A stretch of 64,000 bases of DNA from the NCBI RefSeq assembly GCF_017603965.1, contig NZ_CP071955.1, positions 124,001 to 188,000 on the forward strand, given 5' to 3'. Shown one piece after another: positions 22,123 to 32,265 of this stretch. Under the pieces are notes generated by a model. The model did not search any database, was not told the DNA's origin, and saw only the letters and a list, made by a program, of their open reading frames with translations. The translations under genes were made by a program, and so were the position numbers. Source of the DNA: Xanthomonas fragariae (GTDB taxonomy: Bacteria; Pseudomonadota; Gammaproteobacteria; Xanthomonadales; Xanthomonadaceae). Every line of letters begins with the position of its first letter. Position 1 is the stretch's first letter.

Positions 22123-22959
22123 TTGAGCAACGACGCCGCCACCTCAGCATCGTCCGCATCCTCGCTGTCGCAGATCGCTCAGCGCTTTGTGGAGGCACGC
22201 CGTGCAGGGGCATCGCTGCCTGATTTTCCCGGGCAAATTCCCGACGATCTGGTCGCTGCCTATCAGGTGCAGGACATTGCCATCAGCCAGTGGGACGATC
22301 AGGTGGTCGGCTGGAAGGTGGGCTATATTGCCGCCGGGCGCCGCGACGCGTCAGGCGACGAGCGTCTGCTCGGTCCGATCTTCTTGCACAAGCTCTGGAA
22401 TGCTACCGGTGGAACAACGCAGTTTCCGATCTACGAGGGCGGCTTCAGCGCGGTCGAGGCCGAGTACGTGTTGCGTCTGGGCGCAGACGCGCCGGCCGAG
22501 CAGGCCCATTTCACCCAGGATGAGGCGGCGCTGTTGCCGGCCACGCTGTTCATTGGCGTGGAAATCGCCAGCAGCCCGTTGGCCATCATCAACACGCTGG
22601 GCCCGCGCGTGGTGATTTCCGACTTCGGCAACAACAATGGCCTGATTCTTGGGCCGGAAGTGACCGATTGGCTGGGGCGTGAGGCGTCCTCGCTGACCGC
22701 CCAGACGCTGATCGACGACCAGATCGTCGGCACCGGTGGGGCCACCACGTTGCCGGGCGGATTGCGTGCGGCCTACGCATTTGCGCTCAGTCGTTCGGCT
22801 CAGCGCGGACGTCCGCTCAAGCGCGGCGATCTCATCGCCACGGGCAATGCCACCGGTATCCATGACATCCAAGTGGGACAGCGTGCCCTGATTCGCTTCG
22901 CTGGCATCGGCGACATTTCCTGTACGGCTGTGTCTGCCAAATCATGGCGGACACAGTGA
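22123..22959 (+). CDS. Fumarylacetoacetate hydrolase-family hydratase (2-keto-4-pentenoate hydratase type)
   Basis: 278 residues. No suitable ATG exists; TTG 22123 with GGGGAG six bases upstream is the likely start, and the reading frame before it shows no protein-like sequence. MhpD-type features are present: FVEARRAG, VVGWKVGY, GPIFLHKLW, the metal-binding VEAEYVLRLG and GIEI-like FIGVEIASSP, then RGDLIATGNATG near the end. The substrate is unknown; the adjacent TRAP transporter suggests a keto or sugar acid. First gene of a plus-strand operon with the TRAP genes. Confidence 0.8.
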   Translation: MSNDAATSASSASSLSQIAQRFVEARRAGASLPDFPGQIPDDLVAAYQVQDIAISQWDDQVVGWKVGYIAAGRRDASGDERLLGPIFLHKLWNATGGTTQFPIYEGGFSAVEAEYVLRLGADAPAEQAHFTQDEAALLPATLFIGVEIASSPLAIINTLGPRVVISDFGNNNGLILGPEVTDWLGREASSLTAQTLIDDQIVGTGGATTLPGGLRAAYAFALSRSAQRGRPLKRGDLIATGNATGIHDIQVGQRALIRFAGIGDISCTAVSAKSWRTQ

Positions 22960-22981
22960 CCAGCCGCTTGGGAGAGCGCCA

Positions 22982-23980
22982 ATGATCACACGCAGACATT
23001 TTCTCGGTGCCGGGCTCGGTGCCGCCGCGGTCGGCCCCTGGCTGGGCGCCGGCGCCACCACGCCGATCCCCGGCAGGCAGTTGTTGACCGCCACCGACGT
23101 GCACGTCAGCGACTACCCCACCGTGGAGGCGGTGCGGTGGTTCGGCAAGCAGCTCCAAGCGCGCACCAATGGCCGGCTCACACTGCGCCAATACCACTCC
23201 GGCCAGTTGGGTCGCGAGTCGGAGGCGATCGACATGGCGCGCTTCGGCGCCATCGACATCACCCGCGTGTATTCGGGTGCGTTGAACAACGCCTTTCCGC
23301 TCACCCAGGCGCTGTGCCTGCCGTACGTGTTCGACTCGGTACCGCATCTGCGCCGCGCCATCGACGGCCACGTCGGCGACAGCGTATTGCGCAGCTTCGA
23401 GCAGCGCGATCTGGTGGGCCTGGCGATCTACGATTCGGGCGCGCGTTGTTTCTACAACACCAAGCATCCGCTGCACCGCCCGAAAGATCTCAATGGCCTG
23501 AAACTGCGCGTTGCCTCGTCGGACATCTTCCTCAAGCTGATGCGCATGCTGGGCGCCAACCCCACGCCGATGTCGCTGGGCGAGACGTTCTCGGCGATGG
23601 AAACGCACATGATCGACGGTGCGGAAAACAATATGCGCAGCTTTCAGTCGAGCCGGCATTTCGAAGCCGCGCATTACTGGTCGCAGAGCGAGCATTCCTA
23701 CGCGCCGGACATCCTGATGATGTCGCGCAAGAGTTTCCAATCCCTGCGGCCGGTCGATCGCGCGCTGGTGGTGGAACTGGCACGCGCCTCGGTGCCGGTG
23801 ATGCGCGATTTGTGGGATGCCTCGGAAGTGATCGCGCGCAAGCAGGTGATCGACTACGGCGTAAAGCTCAACCAGGTCGACATGCCGGCATTCCGCGCCG
23901 CCGCCGCCCCGCTGCTGGCCGAATACCGCAAGCAGCCGGAGATCGAAGCGCTGTACCGCCGCATCCGCGATTTCGCATAG
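22982..23980 (+). CDS. TRAP transporter substrate-binding protein (DctP family)
   Basis: 332 residues. It has a twin-arginine signal (MITRRHFLGAGLGAAAVG), so it should be periplasmic. The DctP fold is shown by HVSDYPTVEAVRWFGKQL, GQLGRESEAIDMARFGAID (including the ligand-side Arg region), KDLNGLKLRV (Arg that binds the ligand carboxylate) and GAENNMRSF. It captures an organic or sugar acid for the two membrane subunits encoded next. Which acid cannot be read from sequence; the neighbourhood of kdu genes and wall-degrading enzymes suggests a uronate-type compound. Confidence 0.88.
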   Translation: MITRRHFLGAGLGAAAVGPWLGAGATTPIPGRQLLTATDVHVSDYPTVEAVRWFGKQLQARTNGRLTLRQYHSGQLGRESEAIDMARFGAIDITRVYSGALNNAFPLTQALCLPYVFDSVPHLRRAIDGHVGDSVLRSFEQRDLVGLAIYDSGARCFYNTKHPLHRPKDLNGLKLRVASSDIFLKLMRMLGANPTPMSLGETFSAMETHMIDGAENNMRSFQSSRHFEAAHYWSQSEHSYAPDILMMSRKSFQSLRPVDRALVVELARASVPVMRDLWDASEVIARKQVIDYGVKLNQVDMPAFRAAAAPLLAEYRKQPEIEALYRRIRDFA

Positions 23981-23990
23981 AGGTAACCCG

Positions 23991-24512
23991 ATGACCGAAC
24001 CCGAGACTGTCGCCATCCCGATCGCGCCGTTGCAGCGCGCGCTGGACCGCGTTTCCGATATCGCCGTTGGCGTGGCATCGCTCGCCTTGCTGGGCCTGGT
24101 GGTCGTGCAGGGCTGGCAGGTAATGACCCGCTACGTGCTCAACGACTCGCCCAGCTGGACCGAGCCGGTGACGCTGCTGTTGCTGAGTACCGCATTGAGC
24201 CTGGGCGCCGCCGCTGGCGTGCACACCAACCGCCATTTCGGCTTTTATCTGCTGGGCGAATACGTACCGCCGCTGGTACGCACGGTGTTCGATCTGATCC
24301 GCCCGTTGATGATCATGGCCATCGGCGCGGTGTTGGCATGGTGGAGTGCGGCGCTGCTGCTGGATGGGCTGGACATCAAGATGGCTGGCGCGCAGATGCC
24401 GCAGAGCATCAACTACCTGCCGCTGTCGATCGGCGGTGCGCTGATGGTGGTGTTCGCCTTGTACAAGCTGTGGCAAGTGCTACGCCCGATCCGCAATGCA
24501 GGGGTGCGCTGA
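23991..24512 (+). CDS. TRAP transporter small membrane subunit (DctQ family)
   Basis: 173 residues with four hydrophobic segments, including VASLALLGLVVVQGWQVMTRY and VTLLLLSTALSLGAAAGV; the conserved W-T-E-P motif (SWTEPVTLL) is present. It works with DctP and DctM in sodium-driven uptake across the inner membrane. It starts 10 bases after the binding-protein gene and overlaps the DctM gene by one base (TGATG). Confidence 0.88.
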   Translation: MTEPETVAIPIAPLQRALDRVSDIAVGVASLALLGLVVVQGWQVMTRYVLNDSPSWTEPVTLLLLSTALSLGAAAGVHTNRHFGFYLLGEYVPPLVRTVFDLIRPLMIMAIGAVLAWWSAALLLDGLDIKMAGAQMPQSINYLPLSIGGALMVVFALYKLWQVLRPIRNAGVR

Positions 24513-25795
24513 TGGGCATCGCCATGTTGTTGGGAACCTTTGTGGTGCTGCTGCTGATCGGCGTGCCGGTGGCCTACGCGCTGGGTGCGGCCGCACTGGC
24601 CACGTTGCTGTATCTGGATCTGCCCACGGTGGTGCTGGTGCAGCAGATTTCCGCTGGCAGCGGCTCGGCCTCGTTGATCGCCATTCCACTGTTTATCTTC
24701 GCCGGCGAGCTGATGCTGCGTGGTGGTATTTCCGAGCGCTTGATCGCCCTGGCTTCGGCGCTGGTCGGGCGCGTGCGTGGCGGTCTGGGCCAGGTCAGCG
24801 TGTTGTCGTCGCTGTTTTTCGGCGGCGTGTCCGGCTCGGCGATTGCCGACGTCTCGGCGGTCGGCGGCACCATGATTCCGCAGATGATCAAGCGCGGCTA
24901 CGACCGCGATTATGCGGTCAATGTGAGCATGACTGCCGCGTTGGTGGCGTTGCTGGTGCCGCCTTCGCACAACTTGATTTTGTTCTCTGCGGCGGCCGGT
25001 GGCGGCATCTCGATCGCCGATCTGTTTGCGGCCGGTATCTTCCCCGCGCTATTGATGACCGCGGCGATGATGGTCACCGGCTATGCGGTTGCACGTCATC
25101 GCGGTTATGGCACCGAGCCGTTCCCGGGTTGGCGTGCGGTGGCGCTGCGTCTGTTCGGCGCGTTGCCGGGTCTGGGCTTGGTCGCGTTGATCTTCATCGG
25201 TATTCGCGCCGGCATCTTTACTGCGGTGGAAAGCGCCGCGATTGCCGTGGTGTACGCGTTGATCGTCACCGCGTTGCTGTATCGGCAGTTGCGCTGGGCG
25301 GAGTTCTTCGCCGCGGTCACGCATGCCGCGCGCACGACCGGTGTGATCCTGTTCGTGATCGCAACGGCGGCGGTGTTCGGCTGGTTGCTGGCTTACCTGC
25401 AAGTGCCTGCGGCGGCGGTGAAGTTCCTGCAGGCCATTGCCGACAGCAAGAACACGGTGCTGCTGATGATCGTGGTGATGCTGTTGCTGCTGGGCATGTT
25501 CATGGACCTGGCGCCGAAGATCCTGATCTGTACGCCGATCTTTCTGCCGGTGGTCAAAGCCTACGGCATCGACCCGATCCACTTCGGTCTGGTGATGGTG
25601 TTGGCCGGCGGTATCGGCTTGATCACGCCGCCGATCGGCTCGGTGCTGTTTATCGGTACCTCGATCGGCCAGATCACGGTCGCGCAAAGCATGCGCACCA
25701 TCTGGCCATTCTGGCTGGCCGCGTTGTGCGTGCTGCTGATCGTGGCGTTTTTCCCGGAATTGTCGTTGTGGTTGCCCAGGGCGCTGCGCGCCTGA
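24512..25795 (+). CDS. TRAP transporter large permease (DctM family)
   Basis: 427 residues from ATG 24512 (TGATG junction with DctQ); an open frame further upstream overlaps DctQ and is discounted. About 11-12 membrane segments. Family signatures: FIFAGELMLRGGISERL, GGVSGSAIADVSAVGG, LVPPSHNLILFS, GMFMDLAPKILICTP and GLITPPIGSVLF. It is the ion-coupled channel subunit of the transporter, and the last gene of the hydratase-TRAP operon, before a small hairpin. Confidence 0.92.
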   Translation: MGIAMLLGTFVVLLLIGVPVAYALGAAALATLLYLDLPTVVLVQQISAGSGSASLIAIPLFIFAGELMLRGGISERLIALASALVGRVRGGLGQVSVLSSLFFGGVSGSAIADVSAVGGTMIPQMIKRGYDRDYAVNVSMTAALVALLVPPSHNLILFSAAAGGGISIADLFAAGIFPALLMTAAMMVTGYAVARHRGYGTEPFPGWRAVALRLFGALPGLGLVALIFIGIRAGIFTAVESAAIAVVYALIVTALLYRQLRWAEFFAAVTHAARTTGVILFVIATAAVFGWLLAYLQVPAAAVKFLQAIADSKNTVLLMIVVMLLLLGMFMDLAPKILICTPIFLPVVKAYGIDPIHFGLVMVLAGGIGLITPPIGSVLFIGTSIGQITVAQSMRTIWPFWLAALCVLLIVAFFPELSLWLPRALRA

Positions 25796-25806
25796 GCGCA
25801 GTTGCC

Positions 25807-25860
25807 GGCGGAAGTGTCCGCCTTCATTCAAGCGGCCGACGACAGTCCAGGCGTCGGCCG
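25807..25860 (+). terminator. Two hairpins after the TRAP operon
   Basis: GGCGGA-AGTG-TCCGCC (25807-25822) is followed by TTCATT, a plausible terminator. A second perfect 9-bp stem, CGGCCGACG with CGTCGGCCG, lies at 25833-25860, shortly before the GH43 gene. Confidence 0.5.
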
Positions 25861-25896
25861 CCGCATCGCCCCGTATTCGGTGGGCAAGGAGAGAGC

Positions 25897-27480
25897 ATGC
25901 GTGTGCGTCGTCCCTTCACCCGTGTGCATTGGATGTTGGCCAGCGGATTGTTGCTGTGCGCTGGCCTGAGCGCTGCAGCCGATTGGAAGCGCGGTATCGA
26001 GCATCAGCGCATCGCCGATCAAGGCAATGGCACCTTTCTCAATCCCGTGCTGGCCGGCGATCACCCCGACCCGTCGCTGCTCAAGGATGGCGAGGACTAT
26101 TACCTCACGCTGTCCTCGTTCGATGCGTACCCGGGTCTGCCGATCTGGCATTCGCGCGATCTGGTCAACTGGCAGCCGCTGGGTCATGCCATCGGCCAGA
26201 ACGTCGGCGCAATCTGGGCGCCGGATCTGATCAAGCACGGCAAGCGCTATTACATCTATTTCCCGGCACGCCGCGGCGACCAGGGCGCGCGCAGCAACTT
26301 CGTGGTGTGGGCCGACGCCATCAACGGCCCGTGGAGCGCGCCGATCGATATCGGCCTGGGCAAGTACATCGACCCCGGCCATGCGGTGGGCGAAGACGGC
26401 AAGCGCTATCTGTTCCTGAGCGGCGGCGATTACGTGCAGTTGTCCGACGATGGCTTCAAGGTCGTCGGCACGCCCAAACACGTCTACGACGGCTGGAAAT
26501 ACCCGCAACACTGGGACGTGGAAAGCTACGCGCAGGAAGGCCCCAAGATCACCCGCCACAACGGCTGGTACTACATGACCACCGCAGTCGGCGGCACCGC
26601 CGGCCCGCCGACCGGGCACATGGTGATCACCGCGCGCGCGCGCTCGATCCATGGCCCGTGGCAGAACGCGCCCAACAACCCGATCACCCGCACCAGGAGC
26701 GCCGACGAGCCGTGGTGGTCGCGCGGCCACGCCACCCTGGTGGAAGGCACTGACAAACGCTGGTGGATGCTCTATCACGGCTACGAACACGGCTTCTGGA
26801 CGCTGGGCCGGCAGGCGCTGCTCGACCCGATCGAGTGGATGCCCGACGGCTGGTTCGTCGCCAGGGGGGGCGACCTGGCAACCCCGTTGAAAAAGCCCAG
26901 TGGGCAGGCGTTGCCGCACGGCCTGAGGTTGTCGGACGACTTTCGCACCGGCACGCTCGGCCCGCAGTGGGCGTTTTTCAACCCGGCCGCCGACGAAGTC
27001 AGGCGGCTCAGCGTTGGCAATGGCGTGCTGCGCCTGCAGGGCAAGGGTAGCGCCCCGCGCGATGCCTCGCCGCTGACCGTGATTGCGCCCGATCAGGCCT
27101 ACCGGTTCGAGGTACACATGACCGTCGCTCCAGGCGGGCAGGGCGGGGCGCTGCTGTTCTACAGCGACAAGCTCTATGCCGGCGTCGGCAGCAACGGCGA
27201 AAACTTCGTCATGCACCGCTACGGCGAAGAACGCCCGGCCAGACTGGCGCCCAGCAGCAAGGGCGGCGCGCTGTGGCTGCGCGTCACCAACAACCGCCAC
27301 ATCGTCACCGTTCACAGCAGCACCGACGGCACCATCTGGACCAAGTATCCGGTGCAGATGGAAGTGTCCGGCTACCACCACAACGTAGCCGGCAAGTTCC
27401 TGGCACTGAAGCCGGCACTGTACGCCGCCGGCCCAGGCCAGGTGGAGTTCCGCAACTTCCGCTACCGCGCCCTGGACTGA
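25897..27480 (+). CDS. Secreted GH43 glycosidase (beta-xylosidase / arabinofuranosidase type)
   Basis: 527 residues. ATG 25897 follows AAGGAGAG; the much longer open frame upstream runs antiphase through DctM and is not real. A signal peptide is present (MLASGLLLCAGLSAAA). The GH43 five-blade domain has the base Asp58 (DHPDPSLL), Asp159 (KYIDPGHAVGE) and the acid Glu214 (VESYAQEGPKI). From about residue 340 there is a beta-sandwich domain of the GH43 C2/DUF1349 type (LSDDFRTGTLGPQWAFFNP). It would release xylose or arabinose from side chains of plant wall polymers. The substrate is unproven. Confidence 0.88.
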   Translation: MRVRRPFTRVHWMLASGLLLCAGLSAAADWKRGIEHQRIADQGNGTFLNPVLAGDHPDPSLLKDGEDYYLTLSSFDAYPGLPIWHSRDLVNWQPLGHAIGQNVGAIWAPDLIKHGKRYYIYFPARRGDQGARSNFVVWADAINGPWSAPIDIGLGKYIDPGHAVGEDGKRYLFLSGGDYVQLSDDGFKVVGTPKHVYDGWKYPQHWDVESYAQEGPKITRHNGWYYMTTAVGGTAGPPTGHMVITARARSIHGPWQNAPNNPITRTRSADEPWWSRGHATLVEGTDKRWWMLYHGYEHGFWTLGRQALLDPIEWMPDGWFVARGGDLATPLKKPSGQALPHGLRLSDDFRTGTLGPQWAFFNPAADEVRRLSVGNGVLRLQGKGSAPRDASPLTVIAPDQAYRFEVHMTVAPGGQGGALLFYSDKLYAGVGSNGENFVMHRYGEERPARLAPSSKGGALWLRVTNNRHIVTVHSSTDGTIWTKYPVQMEVSGYHHNVAGKFLALKPALYAAGPGQVEFRNFRYRALD

Positions 27481-27617
27481 CCGCTCTGCATTGCCGGGTA
27501 TGCCGGGGCGCGGTTGGCTGCGGGAACCGGCACTGCGGACAAGGGAGTCGGCAGGCCTGCTAGGGCTTGCTGGCCCGCTGGCCGGTAGAATCCACTCAAC
27601 TTCAACGGTTGACCGCT

Positions 27618-28676
27618 ATGCCCGCCCGCAAGATGCCCGACGAGGGAGTGCCCGGCCTGCCGAAGGGCAAGGTAGCAACGATCAACGACATCGCCCGGAT
27701 GTCGGGCGTCTCCAAGAAGACCGTCTCGCGGATCATCAACAACTCCCCGTTGGTGCGGCAGGATACCCGCGAGAAGGTCCAAGCGCTGATGCGCGAGGTT
27801 GGCTACGCGCCCGACCCGCTCGCGCGCGGGCTGGCGTTCCGGCGCTCGTTCCTGATCGGCATGGTCTACGACAACCCCACCGCGCAGTACATCGTGGACA
27901 TGCAGTACGGCGCGCTGGACGCGCTGCGCGGCTCCAGCTTCGAGCTGGTGGTGCACCCCTGCGACAGCCGCAGCCCCGGCTACATCGAAGGCGTGCGCCG
28001 GTTTGCCCAGGCGCAGAAGCTGCATGGAGTGATCCTGGTGCCGCGTGCCTCCGAGGACCAGGCGCTGGCCGACATGCTGGCCGAGATCGGCTGCCGCTAC
28101 ACCCGCATCGCTTCGGTCGCCCTGGACACCACCTCGCAGACGGTGATCACCCACGACCGCGACGGTGCCGCCGAGGCGGCTGATTATTTGCTCTCGCTCG
28201 GCCATCGCGACATCGCCCTGGTCACCGGCCCCAGCGCCTATCGCTCATCGATCGAACGCACCTCGGGGTTTGCCGACGCACTGACCCGGCGCGGTATCGA
28301 ACTGCCGCCCGAGCGCATTGTCCAAGCCGGCTACACCTTCGAATCCGGCGTGGCCGCCGCCGAAAAGCTCTTGCTGGGCAAAAAGCGCCCCACCGCCATC
28401 TTCACCGGTAACGACGAAATGGCCGCCGGCATCTACAAGGTCGCCCTGCGCGCCGGCATCAACATCCCGCGCCAGCTCTCGGTGATCGGCTACGACGACA
28501 GCTCGCTGGCCTCGCGGCTGTGGCCACCGCTGACCTCGGTGCGCCGCCACACCCGCGACACCGGCCGCACCGCCGCCGCCATGCTGATCCAACCCGACAA
28601 CGCCCCGCAGCTACCTACCGCCAGCGTGCGCCCGCACCTGATCGTGCGCGACTCCTGCCAACCGCCGGAAGATTGA
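27618..28676 (+). CDS. LacI-family transcriptional regulator
   Basis: 352 residues from ATG 27618 (an in-frame ATG at 27567 is less likely). The N-terminal helix-turn-helix is at residues about 21-42 (ATINDIARMSGVSKKTVS), followed by the hinge (DPLARGLAFRRS) and a periplasmic-binding-protein-like effector domain (VITHDRDGAAEAADYL, LPPERIV, GKKRPTAIFTGND, VIGYDDSSLAS). Placed between the GH43/TRAP genes and kduI-kduD, it probably represses uronate or wall-sugar catabolism. The 18-bp motif at 22041 and 30244 is a candidate binding site. Its own leader contains GCCGGTAGAAT and ACGGTTGACC, partial echoes of the kduI promoter, so autoregulation is possible. Confidence 0.9.
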   Translation: MPARKMPDEGVPGLPKGKVATINDIARMSGVSKKTVSRIINNSPLVRQDTREKVQALMREVGYAPDPLARGLAFRRSFLIGMVYDNPTAQYIVDMQYGALDALRGSSFELVVHPCDSRSPGYIEGVRRFAQAQKLHGVILVPRASEDQALADMLAEIGCRYTRIASVALDTTSQTVITHDRDGAAEAADYLLSLGHRDIALVTGPSAYRSSIERTSGFADALTRRGIELPPERIVQAGYTFESGVAAAEKLLLGKKRPTAIFTGNDEMAAGIYKVALRAGINIPRQLSVIGYDDSSLASRLWPPLTSVRRHTRDTGRTAAAMLIQPDNAPQLPTASVRPHLIVRDSCQPPED

Positions 28677-29006
28677 TCCGAGTAGGGTGCACAGCGCCTT
28701 GCCGCAAGTCGGACGCTGATTACCATTGGCCGATCGTCAAACGACCGCGCCAGCTCCCCGCTCTTAGCTTCGCAGATGCGTACATGCTCCTCAGCCCTGC
28801 TGCTGTGGCCCAGGACACGATGGCAGACTATAAGGCGCGAGGCAGCGGTCGTGAGGATCTCCATACGCTGTTGCCGATCAAACCGCAGCGTCCTGTCGGC
28901 GATCGGAGAGGGACCGAACACCGATCACTTGATGATGTGCTGCTGTTGCTTGAGAACGCAGCGCATCACGCAGCGGATCAAAAATTAGGAGTTCCGGGAG
29001 TTCCGT
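28677..29006. other. Intergenic stretch upstream of the XopE-type gene
   Basis: 330 bases, less GC-rich than its surroundings, with no gene that I believe. It holds a single TTCGC half-site (28769-28773) but no second TTCGB at 15 bases, so no proper PIP box. The promoter of the effector gene must lie here. Confidence 0.5.
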
Positions 29007-30131
29007 ATGTTCTCCAAACTTAATAGCAGCTCGCCGTTCGCTGCATCGACTACAGCCTCGACACCCCCCCGGCAGGCATCCACGCGGCAGGTCGACGTCG
29101 ATGTGCGGCCCGCCGATGCTTCGGATTCGAGCCTGCTCGATGGATTGCGCCAGCCGCGTCCGAACCGGTCCAGCGCCGCCTCCGCGTCGTCGTCTGCATC
29201 GGTTGCATCCAACGTGGCTTTGTCGAGCAACGATCTTGCTCTTGCCGCATACCTGCTTGCCCGCGATATGGATGGGCGCCGCGTTCACACAACGGATGTG
29301 AGCCGCCTGCGTAAGGCGAATGACAGCATCGGCAACACGCGGCAATTGCTTCGGTTCGGGCGCGGCAATGTCGACACCGATTTGCGCCACACCCACAACG
29401 AAAGCGGCTGGCGCACGAAAGCTGCGCGCCAGCTCAAGGATGAACTCTGCGTGCGCAGCGACGGACAATTCGCCGAGTATGCCGAGCAAATGCGCCACTC
29501 GGCTGCGGCCGCTGTCGTGTTCGGCTCAGGTAACTGCGGTGAATATGCGAGCACCACAAGCGTGTATCACAGCAGCCGGCTGGGTGCCCAGGAGACGGTG
29601 CATCACGTCAGTGGAAGTAACCATTCCTGGGCCGAGGCGCGCGTGCCGGTCGACGATCCTACAGGCTCAAGCACCATCGTGATGGACGGGTGGGCCAAGG
29701 GGCCGGCCGTTCTTGCGCCCGATTCGAGATTCGCAGCCATGCGCGAGCAGTTGCAGAGCAACGTGCAATTGGATGCAGCCAATGGACGCGATGCCCGCAT
29801 CGCAACCAACGACCTTATCCTGGAGATGCGCGCCAAGGGTCCAGCCGAAGTGCAGCGGCGGATCAATCAGGGCGTGACTTTCAGTGCGCGCCTCGTCGCG
29901 TTCATCGATTCGCTCCTGCCGTCCGGCATCGGAGATTGGTGCGAACAGCATGTACTGAACGATGCCTTTGCCGGTCGCGTCCGCGCGCAACTCGACACGT
30001 CTCCGGTCAGTGCCGACCTGCTCGCGCGGGCGGAACGGATCGCCAGCGAGCTAGGTGTCGTTGGCGCCGCCCGCACGGTCCAGGCGCAGCAGATCATCGC
30101 GGCGACCCGTTCGCTCGTCGCGCCCCGCTGA
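29007..30131 (+). CDS. xopE: XopE-family type III effector (HopX/AvrPphE transglutaminase-like)
   Basis: 374 residues. ATG 29007 has GGGAG upstream, and an in-frame stop at 28986 rules out a longer form. The N-terminus is Ser/Thr-rich with SLLDGL at residues 42-47. The catalytic triad of the family is intact: Cys177 (GSGNCGEYA), His206 (SNHSWAEA) and Asp227 (VMDGWAKGP). A conserved block (NTRQLLRFGRGN, about 110-125) precedes it. XopE1 and XopE2 usually begin Met-Gly for myristoylation; this protein begins MFSK and lacks that signal. Which XopE subtype it is I cannot tell. It sits alone between a LacI-type regulator and kduI. Confidence 0.85.
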   Translation: MFSKLNSSSPFAASTTASTPPRQASTRQVDVDVRPADASDSSLLDGLRQPRPNRSSAASASSSASVASNVALSSNDLALAAYLLARDMDGRRVHTTDVSRLRKANDSIGNTRQLLRFGRGNVDTDLRHTHNESGWRTKAARQLKDELCVRSDGQFAEYAEQMRHSAAAAVVFGSGNCGEYASTTSVYHSSRLGAQETVHHVSGSNHSWAEARVPVDDPTGSSTIVMDGWAKGPAVLAPDSRFAAMREQLQSNVQLDAANGRDARIATNDLILEMRAKGPAEVQRRINQGVTFSARLVAFIDSLLPSGIGDWCEQHVLNDAFAGRVRAQLDTSPVSADLLARAERIASELGVVGAARTVQAQQIIAATRSLVAPR

Positions 30132-30243
30132 GCCACGCTTCTAGCTCCCACCTGCGATCCAGTCCCATGACCATCGAATCTCAGGGGTGCGGCGGGGGAT
30201 GATTGCGTCGGACAGGGTGCATCGGGAAATTCGTGCGCTGCGC

Positions 30244-31176
<933 letters not shown>

Positions 31177-31203
31177 GGCCGCTCCAACAAAGCGGTCTTT
31201 CTT
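31177..31203 (+). terminator. Intrinsic terminator after kduI
   Basis: GGCCGCT, a 7-base loop and AGCGGTC (7 pairs, one G-T) lead straight into TTTCTT, directly after the kduI stop. It may attenuate rather than isolate kduD, which starts 130 bases later. Confidence 0.6.
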
Positions 31204-31333
31204 CAAGCTCGCTCTAACAGCGTTAGCGCTATCCGAACTGGCGCTGCCAAGCACCGGCTCGAACGACGCCAGCGGCCGCGTACGGCGCGGTTCACTCATC
31301 CAATGTGGCACCCCCGGCAGGAGCGATAAGGTA

Positions 31334-32089
31334 ATGCGCAATCCGTTCAGTCTCGAAGGCAAGGTCGCACTGGTCACCGGTGCCAACACCGGCTTGGGCC
31401 AGGGTATCGCGCTGGCACTGGCTCAGGCAGGCGCCGACATCGCCGCCGCCGGCATCCAGGCACCCACCGAGACCGAGGAAAAGGTCAAGGCGCTGGGCCG
31501 TCGCTTCGTCGCCATCCGAGCCGACCTGATCAGCATCGAGCCGGTGCAGCGCATCTTCAACGAAACCCTGGCCGGCCTCGGGCGCCTGGATATCCTGGTC
31601 AACAATGCCGGCCTGATTCGTCGTACCGACGCGGTGGATTTCAGCGAGCAGGATTGGGACGACGTGCTCAACGTCAACCTGAAGTCGGCCTTCTTCATGG
31701 CGCAGGCCGCCGGCCGCCACTTCATCGGCCAGGGCAGCGGCAAGATCATCAACATCGCCTCGATGCTGTCGTTCCAGGGCGGCATTCGCGTGCCTTCATA
31801 CACCGCCAGCAAGTCGGGCATTGCCGGCATCACCCGCCTGCTCGCCAACGAGTGGGGCAGCAAGGGCGTCACTACCAATGCGATCGCGCCGGGCTACATG
31901 GCCACCGACAACACCGCCCAACTGCGCGCCGACCAAGCGCGTAACCAGTCGATCCTGGACCGCATCCCGGCCGCGCGCTGGGGCGTGCCGGCCGACCTCG
32001 GCGGCACCGCGGTATTCCTTGCCAGCAGCGCCGCAGACTACGTCAACGGCGCCATTATCCCGGTCGACGGCGGCTGGCTGGCACGCTAA
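31334..32089 (+). CDS. kduD: 2-dehydro-3-deoxy-D-gluconate 5-dehydrogenase (KduD)
   Basis: 251 residues, a short-chain dehydrogenase. NAD(P)-binding TGANTGLGQGIA, LVNNAGLIRR and the catalytic YTASKSG (Tyr, Lys) with upstream Ser of ASMLSFQGG are present. The length and the conserved ending (ADYVNGAIIPVDGGWLAR) are those of KduD. It reduces 2,5-diketo-3-deoxygluconate to KDG. Its position after kduI supports the call. The ATG follows AGGAGCGATAAGGTA. Confidence 0.93.
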   Translation: MRNPFSLEGKVALVTGANTGLGQGIALALAQAGADIAAAGIQAPTETEEKVKALGRRFVAIRADLISIEPVQRIFNETLAGLGRLDILVNNAGLIRRTDAVDFSEQDWDDVLNVNLKSAFFMAQAAGRHFIGQGSGKIINIASMLSFQGGIRVPSYTASKSGIAGITRLLANEWGSKGVTTNAIAPGYMATDNTAQLRADQARNQSILDRIPAARWGVPADLGGTAVFLASSAADYVNGAIIPVDGGWLAR

Positions 32090-32265
32090 GCCAACCAAGG
32101 CCGTGGACGTCGTTGTCGCCGGCAGCGGCCTGATCAGCATGCGCTTTGCGCAAGCGCCTACGCAGCGGGGCGTGGACCGGTTGCTCGTGCGCTTCGAAAA
32201 AACGCAAACGCAGTTTCCTCGCACTCAACCATCTCGCCGCGGCGATCATCGCGCCCGTGCACTCC

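Noticed and set aside
25828..27381. Minus-strand open frame of 517 codons opposite the GH43 gene
   Set aside because: Same GC effect; no start signal or domain, and the GH43 gene is complete on the other strand.
28769..28773. TTCGC upstream of the XopE-type gene as a PIP box
   Set aside because: No second TTCGB at 15 bases in either direction; a single half-site is expected by chance.
28684..30221. AGGGTGCA at 28684 and 30214 as target duplications around the XopE-type gene
   Set aside because: Only 8 bases, with no insertion-sequence ends beside them; chance is a sufficient explanation.
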